A stretch of 64,000 nt of DNA from Paenibacillus sp. FSL H7-0737 (GTDB lineage: Bacteria; Bacillota; Bacilli; Paenibacillales; Paenibacillaceae): assembly GCF_000758545.1 (NCBI RefSeq), contig NZ_CP009279.1, forward strand, positions 3,534,001 to 3,598,000, in the 5' to 3' direction. This document shows positions 42,710 through 51,611 of this stretch, one piece after another. Position 1 is the first letter of the stretch; every line of letters starts with the position of its first letter. The notes below the pieces were generated by a model. The model ran no database searches. It was not told the DNA's origin and worked only from the letters and a program-made list of their open reading frames with translations. A program made the position numbers and the translations under genes.

Positions 42710-43602
42710 TTCACTTTCTCCTCGCTTTCAATATGTTCAAGTATTTGAATAAGAGCTTCGTACTGTAGCTTGTAGCCCTCCGCCCCATTAAGACCTTTGT
42801 TGTCCTTAATAATTTCTTCTGCATTCTCCAGTTCTAAATCCTTTAAGGAGTCAAACTGAACCAGATGTGGTTCAAGCGTCAAGAAACCTTTATACCCACT
42901 GTGAATCACCTGAGACAATATCGACGGGATTTGCCCCTCCCCAGTCCCACAGACCACATTCTGATTATCCGACTTAACTGCATCCTTAATGTGTATATAA
43001 GCAATTTCATCTTTCAATAAATCGTAGCATGCTTGAGTATCCTCACCACATTGCACGAAGTTCGCAAAATCAAAAATAGCCTTAAAATACTTGGAATTAA
43101 CCGCATTCAACATCTCACTACAGCGCCGAGCAATATCACCGTAGATATCTTTTTCATTCTCATGCAGTAGAATTACATCGTATTGTTCAGCGATCGTAGT
43201 AAATTCCTTGATCTTCTCAATCACTTCGTCCCGGTATTGATCGGGATCGTCACCCTTGGGGATATAGAAGCTGAATATACGAATATACTTGCACTGCAAT
43301 AAATTGCTGATCTGACAGAGTCTGTGTAGCATTTCTTTTTGCTTTATAAAAGCGCCTTCATCTTTCACGAAAATTTTCCCGATTGGCGAACCGATGGAGG
43401 ATACTCGAATACCGGATCGTTCAAGTCTGGGTAGAACATTCGATCGAATCTCTTCCAGTGTAAAGTCACCGATATTTCTACCGTCGATGCCGCGCAAGGA
43501 TAAGTACTGCATCCCCAATTTCGAAACTACCTCAAGCTGCTGGTCAAACTCTGCAGAAATTTCATCAGAGAAGCCTGAGATGCTAAGGTTTTTATTTACC
43601 AC
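42706..43602 (-). CDS. Sugar phosphate isomerase/epimerase-like TIM-barrel protein, first gene of its operon
   Basis: 298 residues, AP_endonuc_2-like barrel. Candidate metal ligands: Glu in ILLHENEKD, Asp in AIFDFANFVQCG, His in YIHIKDAV and Glu in LTLEPHL. N-terminal SGFSDEISAEFDQQLEVVSK, then YLSLRGIDGRNI, is characteristic of a Paenibacillus-type group of unknown substrate. AGGAGG precedes the start. It is divergent from the AraC regulator at 43756 and probably controlled by it. Confidence 0.82.
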   Translation of the reverse strand: MVNKNLSISGFSDEISAEFDQQLEVVSKLGMQYLSLRGIDGRNIGDFTLEEIRSNVLPRLERSGIRVSSIGSPIGKIFVKDEGAFIKQKEMLHRLCQISNLLQCKYIRIFSFYIPKGDDPDQYRDEVIEKIKEFTTIAEQYDVILLHENEKDIYGDIARRCSEMLNAVNSKYFKAIFDFANFVQCGEDTQACYDLLKDEIAYIHIKDAVKSDNQNVVCGTGEGQIPSILSQVIHSGYKGFLTLEPHLVQFDSLKDLELENAEEIIKDNKGLNGAEGYKLQYEALIQILEHIESEEKVK

Positions 43603-43755
43603 AACCTCTTTCCCTCCTCCTAGCGATTACCAGTTGAATGTAAGAATAACGTTACTATAAATGAAACCGATTTATTATTCTCGTAAAATCTTGTGTATAA
43701 TAGTAAAATATAGAGCAGCTTGAGAAGAATAATGTTTACAAGGGGTGAGAATTTA

Positions 43756-45018
43756 GTGTTATCTGAGGAATGGGAACAACTACAAAAACTACTTAAATTC
43801 ACATATAACTATGCGAGCATTGAGACTGTCTTTTTTCAATCAGGGGTACAGATCGTATGGGAGTCTGGGCATATACAAGTGCCAGAGCCATTAAAAGGTT
43901 ACTTCGAAGATCTCAGAGCAATGCTTCAGCTTCAACATTCGAATGCCGCATCACATTTACTTATTCATTCCACATCCTATAAATTGAATTTCATCTCTTC
44001 CAACCTTTACAAAGGCACCAGTTACCTAGGGAGCATAATTGTAGGTCCTTATCTACCGGGAGAGCCTTCTACACTTCTCATGCACGATATTATATTTGAC
44101 AATAATTTATCCATTTGGCTGCAGCCCATCTTAGAACAATATTATCTCTCTCTGCCTTTAATCAATGAACAAAAGGTCAATAACATCTCAGAATTTCTAG
44201 CGTATCTTTCAGAGAGTGCTCAACTTTCTAACCACTCGGTTTCAACTTTTGAGCATGTTAGCTATAACTTTCGAAGCCAGAATCTGTTACTTTCTGAAGC
44301 GGTCAAAAACAAAACAGATTTATCGCCAGCGATCATAGAAGAAAGATATCGGAAAGAAAATCAATTATTGTCTATTATAGAGCGAGGAAATCAACAACAG
44401 CTGCAACAATTCTTGAAGGATGGTGCATGGGGTAAGAATGATTTTCCTGACCGTTTCCCTACGGACCCCCTAAGATCACGTAAAAATTTGACCTTTGTAA
44501 GCAACACTCTGCTGCGCAAGGCAGCAGAGAAAGGTGGCGTTCATCCAGTCTACATAGACAGTATCTCAGAGAAATTTTCTATTCAAATCGAAAGATCTGC
44601 TTCTGTACAACAGCTTTCTGAGCTTCAAATGAAAATGTATTCTGAATACTGCAAGCTTGTTAATGATTTGTCTCTGAAACCCTATAGTTCTACCATAAGA
44701 AAAGCGATCGAATATATCCGCCTAAACCTGGATAAAGAATTGAGTCTTGATATAATAGCCCGTGCGATCTCGGCAAGCATGTACGAGCTTTCCAGACAGT
44801 TCAAACAAGAAACTAGCCAATCTATTATTGATTACATCAACTTGCTGAGAATTAAATCCGCTGTTGAAATGTTGGAGAACAATTATCTATCGATAACGGA
44901 TATCGCTCAGATCGTTGGTTATAATGATGTGAACTATTTTATAAAGGTCTTTAAAAAAACTAACGGAATCACCCCAAATCAGTTCCGGAAAAATAGAAGA
45001 AGTATTCAGCAGAATTAA
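43756..45018 (+). CDS. AraC-family transcriptional regulator
   Basis: About 420 residues. The C-terminal 100 residues are the double helix-turn-helix (AIEYIRLNLDKELSLDIIAR, SMYELSRQFKQET, ITDIAQIVGYNDVNYFIKVF, GITPNQFRK). The N-terminal 300 residues lack a cupin or receiver signature and resemble the long sensor part of YesN-like AraC proteins without REC. The frame also offers ATG 43732 and TTG 43720, but AAGGGGTGAG placed 7 nt before GTG 43756 is the best initiation site. It is divergent from the four-gene oxidoreductase/isomerase operon, its likely target. Confidence 0.88.
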   Translation: MLSEEWEQLQKLLKFTYNYASIETVFFQSGVQIVWESGHIQVPEPLKGYFEDLRAMLQLQHSNAASHLLIHSTSYKLNFISSNLYKGTSYLGSIIVGPYLPGEPSTLLMHDIIFDNNLSIWLQPILEQYYLSLPLINEQKVNNISEFLAYLSESAQLSNHSVSTFEHVSYNFRSQNLLLSEAVKNKTDLSPAIIEERYRKENQLLSIIERGNQQQLQQFLKDGAWGKNDFPDRFPTDPLRSRKNLTFVSNTLLRKAAEKGGVHPVYIDSISEKFSIQIERSASVQQLSELQMKMYSEYCKLVNDLSLKPYSSTIRKAIEYIRLNLDKELSLDIIARAISASMYELSRQFKQETSQSIIDYINLLRIKSAVEMLENNYLSITDIAQIVGYNDVNYFIKVFKKTNGITPNQFRKNRRSIQQN

Positions 45019-45037
45019 CATCTGAAATCGCTACATT

Positions 45038-46444
45038 TTACAAGCTTCTATTCTCTGTTAAGTCAGTAGCAAGCTGGAGTGTACGTTTTTTGTTCAATGG
45101 ATAAAGAAATACTAAGATTAGAAAAACTATGAATACCATAACGGCAGGTAATAAAGTTGCTAATGTATGCACTCCCTGAAGTGTATCCTGCGATTGCGCT
45201 TTAAGCTGAGCATTATATCCGACAGCACTAATGGCAAAACCACCAAGTCCACCAGCAATTGCTTGACCCACCTTACGGGCAAAGGAATACACAGAGTAAA
45301 CTGTACCATCTTCCCGTAATCCCGTTAAGTATTCATGATAATCAATAACATCCGTAACAAATGCCCAGATCGTCATGTTAAAGAAAGCGGTGCCAAATGA
45401 GGCTACAGTCATTACTCCGATGAATTGATTAACGCTCAAGTTCGGCATGAAATATAACAAAGCATATACTATAGCCGCTAGAAGCAAACCCGCTGAGGCG
45501 GTTTCTTTTTTTCCGAATCTTGCAACCAAAGGTTTTATTAATGGCATGGTAATGAATATCGTTGCCGTTTGAATCAAGCCCATCATACTTAATGCTTTTG
45601 CACTTCCGAAATAGTCTTTAAACAAATAGACATTCACAGCACCGGTAAGCATAAAGCAAGTCATGATGGCAAGCGAAGCGATTAGGATCCAGATCAGGGG
45701 TTTGTTCTTTTTAAATCCTTTTAGCGTTGCTCGAAAATTTGTTTTTACCTTTGAGTTATTCGACGAAGTAATACGTTCAGTGGAGAGACTATAGCAGGCC
45801 ATATAACAGGAGAGTGAAAGAATGGCGAAGATAACAGCTGTCAAAAAAAATCGATTAGCATCTGCTTTGTTATCTACGAAAATAATCAAAGGACCAACCA
45901 CATTTATAATCAGCCCTGCTAATGAAGCCCCTAAGCTCCGAAAGGTTGATAACGAGGTTCGTTCCACTGGATCACTGGTGATCACTGAAGCCATTGAACC
46001 GTAAGGAATATTAACCGTACTGTATAATGTTCCCCATAGAATATAAGTTACAAAAGCGTAGGCCAGATAGAATCCATCAGACATTCCTGGAATATGAACG
46101 AACATTAACACACCAGTAACAACTAGCGGAAAAGACATTCTAAAGATCCATGGTTTGAATTTCCCCTTCGGCCCTGCTTTTCTAGTATCGATAAAACGTC
46201 CCCAAGTTACATCTGCGACTGCATCCCATAAGCGAGCAATGAGAAAAAGTCCGCCTACGGCTGCCGCACTGATTCCATACACATCTGTATAGAATACCAT
46301 CAAGAAAGAGCTTGCAAGAATGAAGAAAAAATCATTGCCGAAATCACCGAACAAATAACCCATCTTATCTCTGAGGCCAAACCTTCTGTTGTTTACATTT
46401 GTTACTAAACCCTTTGAAGTTTCGAGACCGGCTTGTTGATTCAT
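45038..46444 (-). CDS. GPH-family glycoside/glucuronide:cation symporter 1
   Basis: 468 residues, twelve helices, MelB/UidB type: GYLFGDFGNDFFFILASSFL, IARLWDAVADVTWGRFID (the cation-site Asp motif of GPH transporters), PYGSMASVITSDPVERTSLS. It should import glucuronides or related glycosides with Na+ or H+. It is about 80% identical by eye to symporter 2 upstream, a tandem duplication that includes the control region. It has its own promoter with a palindromic operator and a cre-like box (46506-46604), and the preceding gene ends in a terminator. Confidence 0.9.
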   Translation of the reverse strand: MNQQAGLETSKGLVTNVNNRRFGLRDKMGYLFGDFGNDFFFILASSFLMVFYTDVYGISAAAVGGLFLIARLWDAVADVTWGRFIDTRKAGPKGKFKPWIFRMSFPLVVTGVLMFVHIPGMSDGFYLAYAFVTYILWGTLYSTVNIPYGSMASVITSDPVERTSLSTFRSLGASLAGLIINVVGPLIIFVDNKADANRFFLTAVIFAILSLSCYMACYSLSTERITSSNNSKVKTNFRATLKGFKKNKPLIWILIASLAIMTCFMLTGAVNVYLFKDYFGSAKALSMMGLIQTATIFITMPLIKPLVARFGKKETASAGLLLAAIVYALLYFMPNLSVNQFIGVMTVASFGTAFFNMTIWAFVTDVIDYHEYLTGLREDGTVYSVYSFARKVGQAIAGGLGGFAISAVGYNAQLKAQSQDTLQGVHTLATLLPAVMVFIVFLILVFLYPLNKKRTLQLATDLTENRSL

Positions 46445-46505
46445 ATTTATCCCCCCGTAACTTTTGAATAGCTACATTTAAGCGCATCCTTCAAAAGTAA
46501 GAATT

Positions 46506-46604
46506 GTAAGGATATTTAATTAGTTCATTAAACTAACAAAATATCTTTACCGTAGGATAACACCATCAACTTATACTCGTCAACAGAAATTGTAAGCGCT
46601 TCAA
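46506..46604 (-). promoter_or_regulatory. Promoter, degenerate ROK operator and cre-like site of symporter 1
   Basis: On the minus strand, TTGACG (46583-46578), 18 bp, TATCCT (46559-46554). An imperfect 45-bp dyad (46506-46550: GTAAGGATA ... TAGTT / AACTA ... TATCTTTAC) covers the start site. TTGTAAGCGCTTCAA (46590-46604) matches the CcpA cre consensus at 12 of 14 positions, just upstream of the -35. The layout is the same as at 48225-48323. Confidence 0.7.
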
Positions 46605-46692
46605 AATATTTTTTATGTGTATATTTTCACATCGTTTTTTCGCAAAAACCTCTCAGGAAGTTGAGTAATATCAAACATCTTTAAAGCAAAAA

Positions 46693-46730
46693 TCAACAAA
46701 AAACCCCTATCAAACCTGGGGTTTCTGTTG
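46693..46730 (-). terminator. Terminator of symporter 2
   Basis: On the minus strand, AAACCCC pairs with GGGGTTT (46701-46707 / 46718-46724), with extra outer pairs, followed by TTTT. Confidence 0.8.
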
Positions 46731-46752
46731 AAAGATGACAAACGATATAACC

Positions 46753-48165
46753 TTAAGAATGACTTCTCTCTGCTATGTCTGCGGTAAGCTGAAGCGTGCG
46801 TTTTTTGTTCAAAGGATATAAGAATACAAGGATCAAAAATACTAGAGCTAAGATAATGGCAGGCATTAATGTTGCTAAGGTATGGAGTCCGTGAAGCGTA
46901 GCTGGTGTCTGTGATTTAAGGGTGGCATTATAACCTACTGCACTAATCGCAAACCCTCCAAGTCCTCCAGCAATCGCTTGCCCCACCTTACGAGCAAAGG
47001 AGTAAATAGAATACACCGTTCCATCTTCACGAAGGCCCGTTATGTATTCATGATAATCTATCACATCGGTCACAAACGCCCAGATCACCATATTAAAGAA
47101 AGCGTAACCAAAATTAGCGATAGACAATATTCCAATAAATTGATTAGTGCTCACATTAGGCAAAAAGTATAATAAAGCGTAAATGGCTGCAGCTAATAAA
47201 AGACCGGCGGAGGCTGTTTCCTTTTTACCGAATCTGGCAACTAGTGGTTTTACTAATGGCATAGCGATCAACATAGCTACGGTTTGAACAAAACCTACCA
47301 TACTTAAAGCTGTTGTACTACCAAAATAGTCTTTGAACAAATAGATATTTACTGATCCGATAAGCATAAAACAAGTCATAAAAACGAGTGAAGCAACTAA
47401 GATCCAGATTAGAGGTTTGTTTTTGGAGAATCCTTTTAAAGTGGCGCCCAGATTACCTTTAACCTTATTGTTCTCTGGGGCAATAATCCGTTCAGTTGAT
47501 AGCTTATAACAAGCCATGTAACAGGAAAGTGAAAGAATAGCAAAGATAACGGCAGCAAGCAAAAATCGGTTCGGATCAGCCTTGTTATCTACGAATATAA
47601 TCAGGGGCCCTACTACATTAATAATTAACCCCGCTAATGAAGAGCCTAACGTTCGAAATGTTGATAGTGAGGTGCGTTCAACAGGATCACTTGTGATTAC
47701 AGAAGCCATTGACCCGTAAGGAATATTCACAGTACTATAAAACGTTCCCCAGAGGATATAGGTTACATAGGCGTAGGCGAGATAGAATCCGTCAGACATC
47801 CCTGGAAGATGAATGAACATTAATACACCTGTAACCACTAGTGGAAACGACATTCTAAAAATCCATGGTTTGAATTTTCCGTTAGGGCTTGCTTTTCTAG
47901 TATCTATAAAACGCCCCCAGGTTACATCAGCGATTGCATCCCAAAGTCGGGCAATTAGGAAGAGCCCACCAACGGCAGCCGCATTAATTCCAAATACATC
48001 CGTGTAGAATACCATTAAGAAAGAGCTTACAAGAATAAAGAAAAAATCATTTCCGAAATCACCGAATAAATAACCCAGCTTATCCCTTAGACCAAACTTT
48101 CTGTTTGTTGCACTAGACACAAAACCCTTTGAAGTTTCCAGACCAGTTTGTGTATTCAACTTCAT
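46753..48165 (-). CDS. GPH-family glycoside/glucuronide:cation symporter 2
   Basis: 470 residues with twelve helices and the same signatures as symporter 1 (GYLFGDFGNDFFFILVSSFL, IARLWDAIADVTWGRFID, IWAFVTDVIDYHEYITGLRE). E. coli UidB, which imports beta-glucuronides, is the model. It lies next to gndA-uidA-uxaC on the same strand but has its own operator-controlled promoter (48225-48323) and terminator. Differences from symporter 1 lie mainly in the helices about 230-330, so the two may prefer different glycosides. Confidence 0.9.
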   Translation of the reverse strand: MKLNTQTGLETSKGFVSSATNRKFGLRDKLGYLFGDFGNDFFFILVSSFLMVFYTDVFGINAAAVGGLFLIARLWDAIADVTWGRFIDTRKASPNGKFKPWIFRMSFPLVVTGVLMFIHLPGMSDGFYLAYAYVTYILWGTFYSTVNIPYGSMASVITSDPVERTSLSTFRTLGSSLAGLIINVVGPLIIFVDNKADPNRFLLAAVIFAILSLSCYMACYKLSTERIIAPENNKVKGNLGATLKGFSKNKPLIWILVASLVFMTCFMLIGSVNIYLFKDYFGSTTALSMVGFVQTVAMLIAMPLVKPLVARFGKKETASAGLLLAAAIYALLYFLPNVSTNQFIGILSIANFGYAFFNMVIWAFVTDVIDYHEYITGLREDGTVYSIYSFARKVGQAIAGGLGGFAISAVGYNATLKSQTPATLHGLHTLATLMPAIILALVFLILVFLYPLNKKRTLQLTADIAERSHS

Positions 48166-48224
48166 TCCCCCGTAACTCTTGGATGGTGTACACTTTTACT
48201 TCTTCACCTATCAAAAGTAATGAT

Positions 48225-48323
48225 GTAAGGATAATTAATTTGTTTAATAAACTAATTAATTATCCTTACCGTAGAATACCATTTTCTGATGTGCTCGTCA
48301 ATAACTTTTGTAAGCGCTATATT
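48225..48323 (-). promoter_or_regulatory. Promoter, 45-bp palindromic ROK operator and cre-like site of symporter 2
   Basis: On the minus strand, TTGACG (48301-48296), 17 bp, TATTCT (48278-48273). A 45-nt palindrome (48225-48269, centre 48247) has arms GTAAGGATAATTAATT + GTTTA with a single mismatched pair (48241/48253); it covers the start site. TTGTAAGCGCT at about 48308-48318 is a cre-like box upstream of the -35. Confidence 0.82.
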
Positions 48324-48338
48324 AACTATTTTATTAGT

Positions 48339-49754
48339 CTATTCTAACCATTTTGTATGAAATACGCCTTCTTTATCTACTCTCTGATAAGTATGGGCAC
48401 CAAAATAATCTCGCTGTGCCTGTAGTAAGTTTGCAGGAAGTGTCTCCGCGCGATAACTGTCGTAGTAAGCAATCGCACTTGAAAATGAAGGTACAGGGAT
48501 CCCGCATTTAATCGCAAGTGATAGAACGTCACGTAGAGCCGTCTGGTACTCTTCCACTATATCTTTAAAGTATGGATCTAGCAAAAGGTTAGCAAGCTCA
48601 GCATCTTGATCATAGGCATCTTTGATTTTTTGTAGGAATTGCGCACGAATAATACAACCGCCACGGAAGATCATGGCTATATCTCCGTAACGTAAATTCC
48701 ATTCGTACTCCTCAGACGCTACACGCATCTGTGCAAAGCCTTGAGCATACGAGCAAATTTTACTCATATATAGTGCTTTCCGAACAGCTTCGATCAGCTC
48801 ATCTTGATCACCATTGTAGCTCTTCTTCTCTGGTCCTTGAAGCAATTTACTAGCCTTTACCCGTTCCTCCTTCATGGCCGAGATAAAGCGTGCAAATACA
48901 GATTCTGTAATGATAGGCAGCGGAACGCCGAGATCTAGCGCATTTTGACTAGTCCACTTTCCTGTACCTTTTTGGCCAGCGGTATCTAGGATGACATCGA
49001 CCATAGGCTTTCCGGTTTCTTCATCTGTTTTCGCAAAAATATCGGCAGTAATCTCAATCAAATAACTATCCAGCTCACCTTTATTCCACTCACTAAATAC
49101 ATCATGCAGCTCTGCAGCACTAAGATTCAGGACCTGCTTCAGAATAAAATAAGCCTCCGAAATCAATTGCATATCGCCATATTCTATGCCATTGTGAACC
49201 ATCTTCACATAGTGTCCGGCACCGTCGGGTCCAATATAGGTACAGCAAGGATCGCCATCGACTTTGGCCGATATAGCCTCGAGAATGGGCTTTACAAGCT
49301 CATAAGCTTCTTTCTTCCCCCCAGGCATGATGGAAGGGCCCTTAAGAGCTCCTTCCTCCCCACCAGATACGCCAGTACCAATAAAATGAAAGCCGGCGGA
49401 TTGTAGTTCCTTGTTTCTACGAATAGTATCTTGGAAGAAAGTATTTCCTCCATCTATCAAAATATCGCCTTCTTCAAGAAAAGGCTTTAACGATTCGATT
49501 GTCGCATCCGTAGCTGAACCCGCTTTAACCATCAGTAATATTTTTCGTGGTTTCTCGAGCGCATTTACAAACTCTTCAACCGTTTCTGAGCCTATAAAAT
49601 TCTTGCCATACGCTTCATTGGTTAGGAACTCTTCTGTTTTATCATAAGAACGATTAAAGACTGCGACGGAATAACCTCTGCTTTCTATATTCAAAGCCAG
49701 GTTCTTCCCCATCACTGCAAGACCTACGACACCAATCTGCTGCTGTTTAGACAT
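48339..49754 (-). CDS. gndA: 6-phosphogluconate dehydrogenase, decarboxylating
   Basis: 471 residues. N-terminal NADP loop [20 protein letters not shown] and NRSYDKT, then [20 protein letters not shown] (6PGD signature), catalytic Lys and Glu in [15 protein letters not shown], and C-terminal [11 protein letters not shown] and GAHTYQRVD. It oxidises 6-phosphogluconate to ribulose-5-phosphate and CO2. It is the third gene of the uxaC-uidA-gndA operon, 17 nt after uidA. A 6PG dehydrogenase is out of place in a classical KDG-type glucuronate operon; it makes sense if glucuronate is channelled to gluconate by the lar operon genes. Confidence 0.95.
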   Translation of the reverse strand: MSKQQQIGVVGLAVMGKNLALNIESRGYSVAVFNRSYDKTEEFLTNEAYGKNFIGSETVEEFVNALEKPRKILLMVKAGSATDATIESLKPFLEEGDILIDGGNTFFQDTIRRNKELQSAGFHFIGTGVSGGEEGALKGPSIMPGGKKEAYELVKPILEAISAKVDGDPCCTYIGPDGAGHYVKMVHNGIEYGDMQLISEAYFILKQVLNLSAAELHDVFSEWNKGELDSYLIEITADIFAKTDEETGKPMVDVILDTAGQKGTGKWTSQNALDLGVPLPIITESVFARFISAMKEERVKASKLLQGPEKKSYNGDQDELIEAVRKALYMSKICSYAQGFAQMRVASEEYEWNLRYGDIAMIFRGGCIIRAQFLQKIKDAYDQDAELANLLLDPYFKDIVEEYQTALRDVLSLAIKCGIPVPSFSSAIAYYDSYRAETLPANLLQAQRDYFGAHTYQRVDKEGVFHTKWLE

Positions 49755-49771
49755 GCCTCTGCTCTCTCCCT

Positions 49772-51580
49772 CTATTCGTTATCCTGTTTGTAATGGAAGT
49801 CTGGAATTGCAGTCCACCGTTTACGTAATTCATGCGCTGCATACTTAGGCTTACGATCCCGAGTAAAGATCCCCTTCTTATTCCCTTGCACACGAATGAT
49901 TCCCTGACTTGTAGCGAAATCTGCAAAATTCCAAACCTGCTCACCGATAAAATGAGGGAATTCATCAAATACTTCATGATTAGCTTTATAAAACTCCACT
50001 TGATATTCTTCAGTGAACATAACCGGTTCAACGTCATGGAATCCAGCCACAGTATCCGCCCCGTATTCGGTCATCATGATCGGTGTGTTAGGGCAACGTT
50101 TAAGCCAACCATTGAATTCTGCACGCAATTTCACTTTTGCAGATTCTAGGTCTCCCCCATCCACATACCAACCATAGTAACGATTCAAAGCTAGAACATC
50201 GATTAGTTCAGCAATTTTATCTCGATCTGGAGTAGAAGCTAGATGAGTAACGAGTGTAACTGGTCGTTTTTGCGGATCTAATTCTCTCATCAATTCTACA
50301 AGCGGCTTAAAGTATTCATAGGCCCCTTCTTCCTCGGACGCAGGTTCATTAGCCACATTCCACATCACAACAGACGGATGGTTTTTATCTCGTGCAATTA
50401 ATTCCCGAATATCTTGCTCATGTTGCTCTTTGGTTTGGAGTTCCTCCCATGTATTTTTATGGGCTCTGCCTCCTGATAACATGACCATAAAGTTCACATG
50501 TAGTCCCACGGCGGGGATTTCATCAATCACAACAAAACCTTCACGGTCCGCAAGACGCATTAATTCTTCAGAGTATGGATAATGGGAAGTGCGGAAGGAG
50601 TTCGCTCCCATCCACTTCATCAGATTAAAGTCTATAATATTGGCCGCTTCATCAAAGCCTCTACCATGAATGGGTGAATCTTCGTGTTTACCAAAACCCT
50701 TAAAGTAAAATGGCTTATTGTTGATTAAGAACTTCCCATCTTTTACTTCCACAGTTCGCACGCCAAACGGTTGCTCATACACATCGACAGTAGTTCCATC
50801 ATCAACAAGCTCAATTTGTAGTGTGTACAGATAAGCGTTCAACGGTTGCCAAAGCTTAACATTTTTAAGTGAGATTGTGCCAGCCTCTCCCGCTTGCTCA
50901 GCAACGATGTCTCCTGCTTCGTCCAGAACTGTTACTTTAACTTCTGCATTATTTACGAATTTCACAGCGTAGTTAACCTTACCGTTCAGACCTTCTAAAG
51001 CGGTTACAATTTCAACATCTTGTACATAGGTGTGAGGTGTTGTATAGATCTTAACAGGACGCTGAAGACCAGCATAATTGAAAAAATCGAAATTGGGTTC
51101 ATTTTTCAGCTTTTTTCCGATTCCTGGTATTTCTTTCTCAGAGTAAATCCCAACAGGCAGTGTGGAATAATCAACAATATTGTTCAACGCAACAGTCAAT
51201 CTGTTTTTGCCTGATTTCAAGATCTGATTTAGCTCCGTTTCAAAAGGCAGAAAGCCACCTTTATGCTCAACAGCAAGCTCTCCATTAACATACACCTTAG
51301 CTTGATGTGTCGCAGAACCAAATCTCAAGACAGTACGCTCAGCCGAGAACACATCCGGCACTGTAAATTCTCTTTCATACCATACCCAGCCTACATGATC
51401 ACGGATTTCTGCTTTTACCCCGATGTCGTTAAAGGATGCTGGAACAGCCATCGCTATCGTATCTGTTAATTTGGATTCAAACCATTTTTCTTGAAAGCCC
51501 ACACCTGAATCTAGCTTAAAGTTCCATAATCCATTAAGATCAATAATACTGCGAGTTTCAGTAACGATTGGATATAACAT
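49772..51580 (-). CDS. uidA: Beta-glucuronidase, GH2
   Basis: 602 residues, almost the length of E. coli GusA (603). The domains are an N-terminal sugar-binding jelly roll (about 1-180), an Ig-like domain and a TIM barrel from about 275. Acid/base Glu412 (NVANEPAS) and nucleophile Glu505 (MMTEYGADT) match E. coli Glu413 and Glu504. The NxK-type uronate motif is present as [13 protein letters not shown], which distinguishes glucuronidases from beta-galactosidases. No signal peptide, so it acts on imported glucuronides. It is the second gene of the uxaC operon. Confidence 0.95.
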   Translation of the reverse strand: MLYPIVTETRSIIDLNGLWNFKLDSGVGFQEKWFESKLTDTIAMAVPASFNDIGVKAEIRDHVGWVWYEREFTVPDVFSAERTVLRFGSATHQAKVYVNGELAVEHKGGFLPFETELNQILKSGKNRLTVALNNIVDYSTLPVGIYSEKEIPGIGKKLKNEPNFDFFNYAGLQRPVKIYTTPHTYVQDVEIVTALEGLNGKVNYAVKFVNNAEVKVTVLDEAGDIVAEQAGEAGTISLKNVKLWQPLNAYLYTLQIELVDDGTTVDVYEQPFGVRTVEVKDGKFLINNKPFYFKGFGKHEDSPIHGRGFDEAANIIDFNLMKWMGANSFRTSHYPYSEELMRLADREGFVVIDEIPAVGLHVNFMVMLSGGRAHKNTWEELQTKEQHEQDIRELIARDKNHPSVVMWNVANEPASEEEGAYEYFKPLVELMRELDPQKRPVTLVTHLASTPDRDKIAELIDVLALNRYYGWYVDGGDLESAKVKLRAEFNGWLKRCPNTPIMMTEYGADTVAGFHDVEPVMFTEEYQVEFYKANHEVFDEFPHFIGEQVWNFADFATSQGIIRVQGNKKGIFTRDRKPKYAAHELRKRWTAIPDFHYKQDNE

Positions 51581-51611
51581 AAATAAATCCTCCTTTTATT
51601 GTATTAACAAT

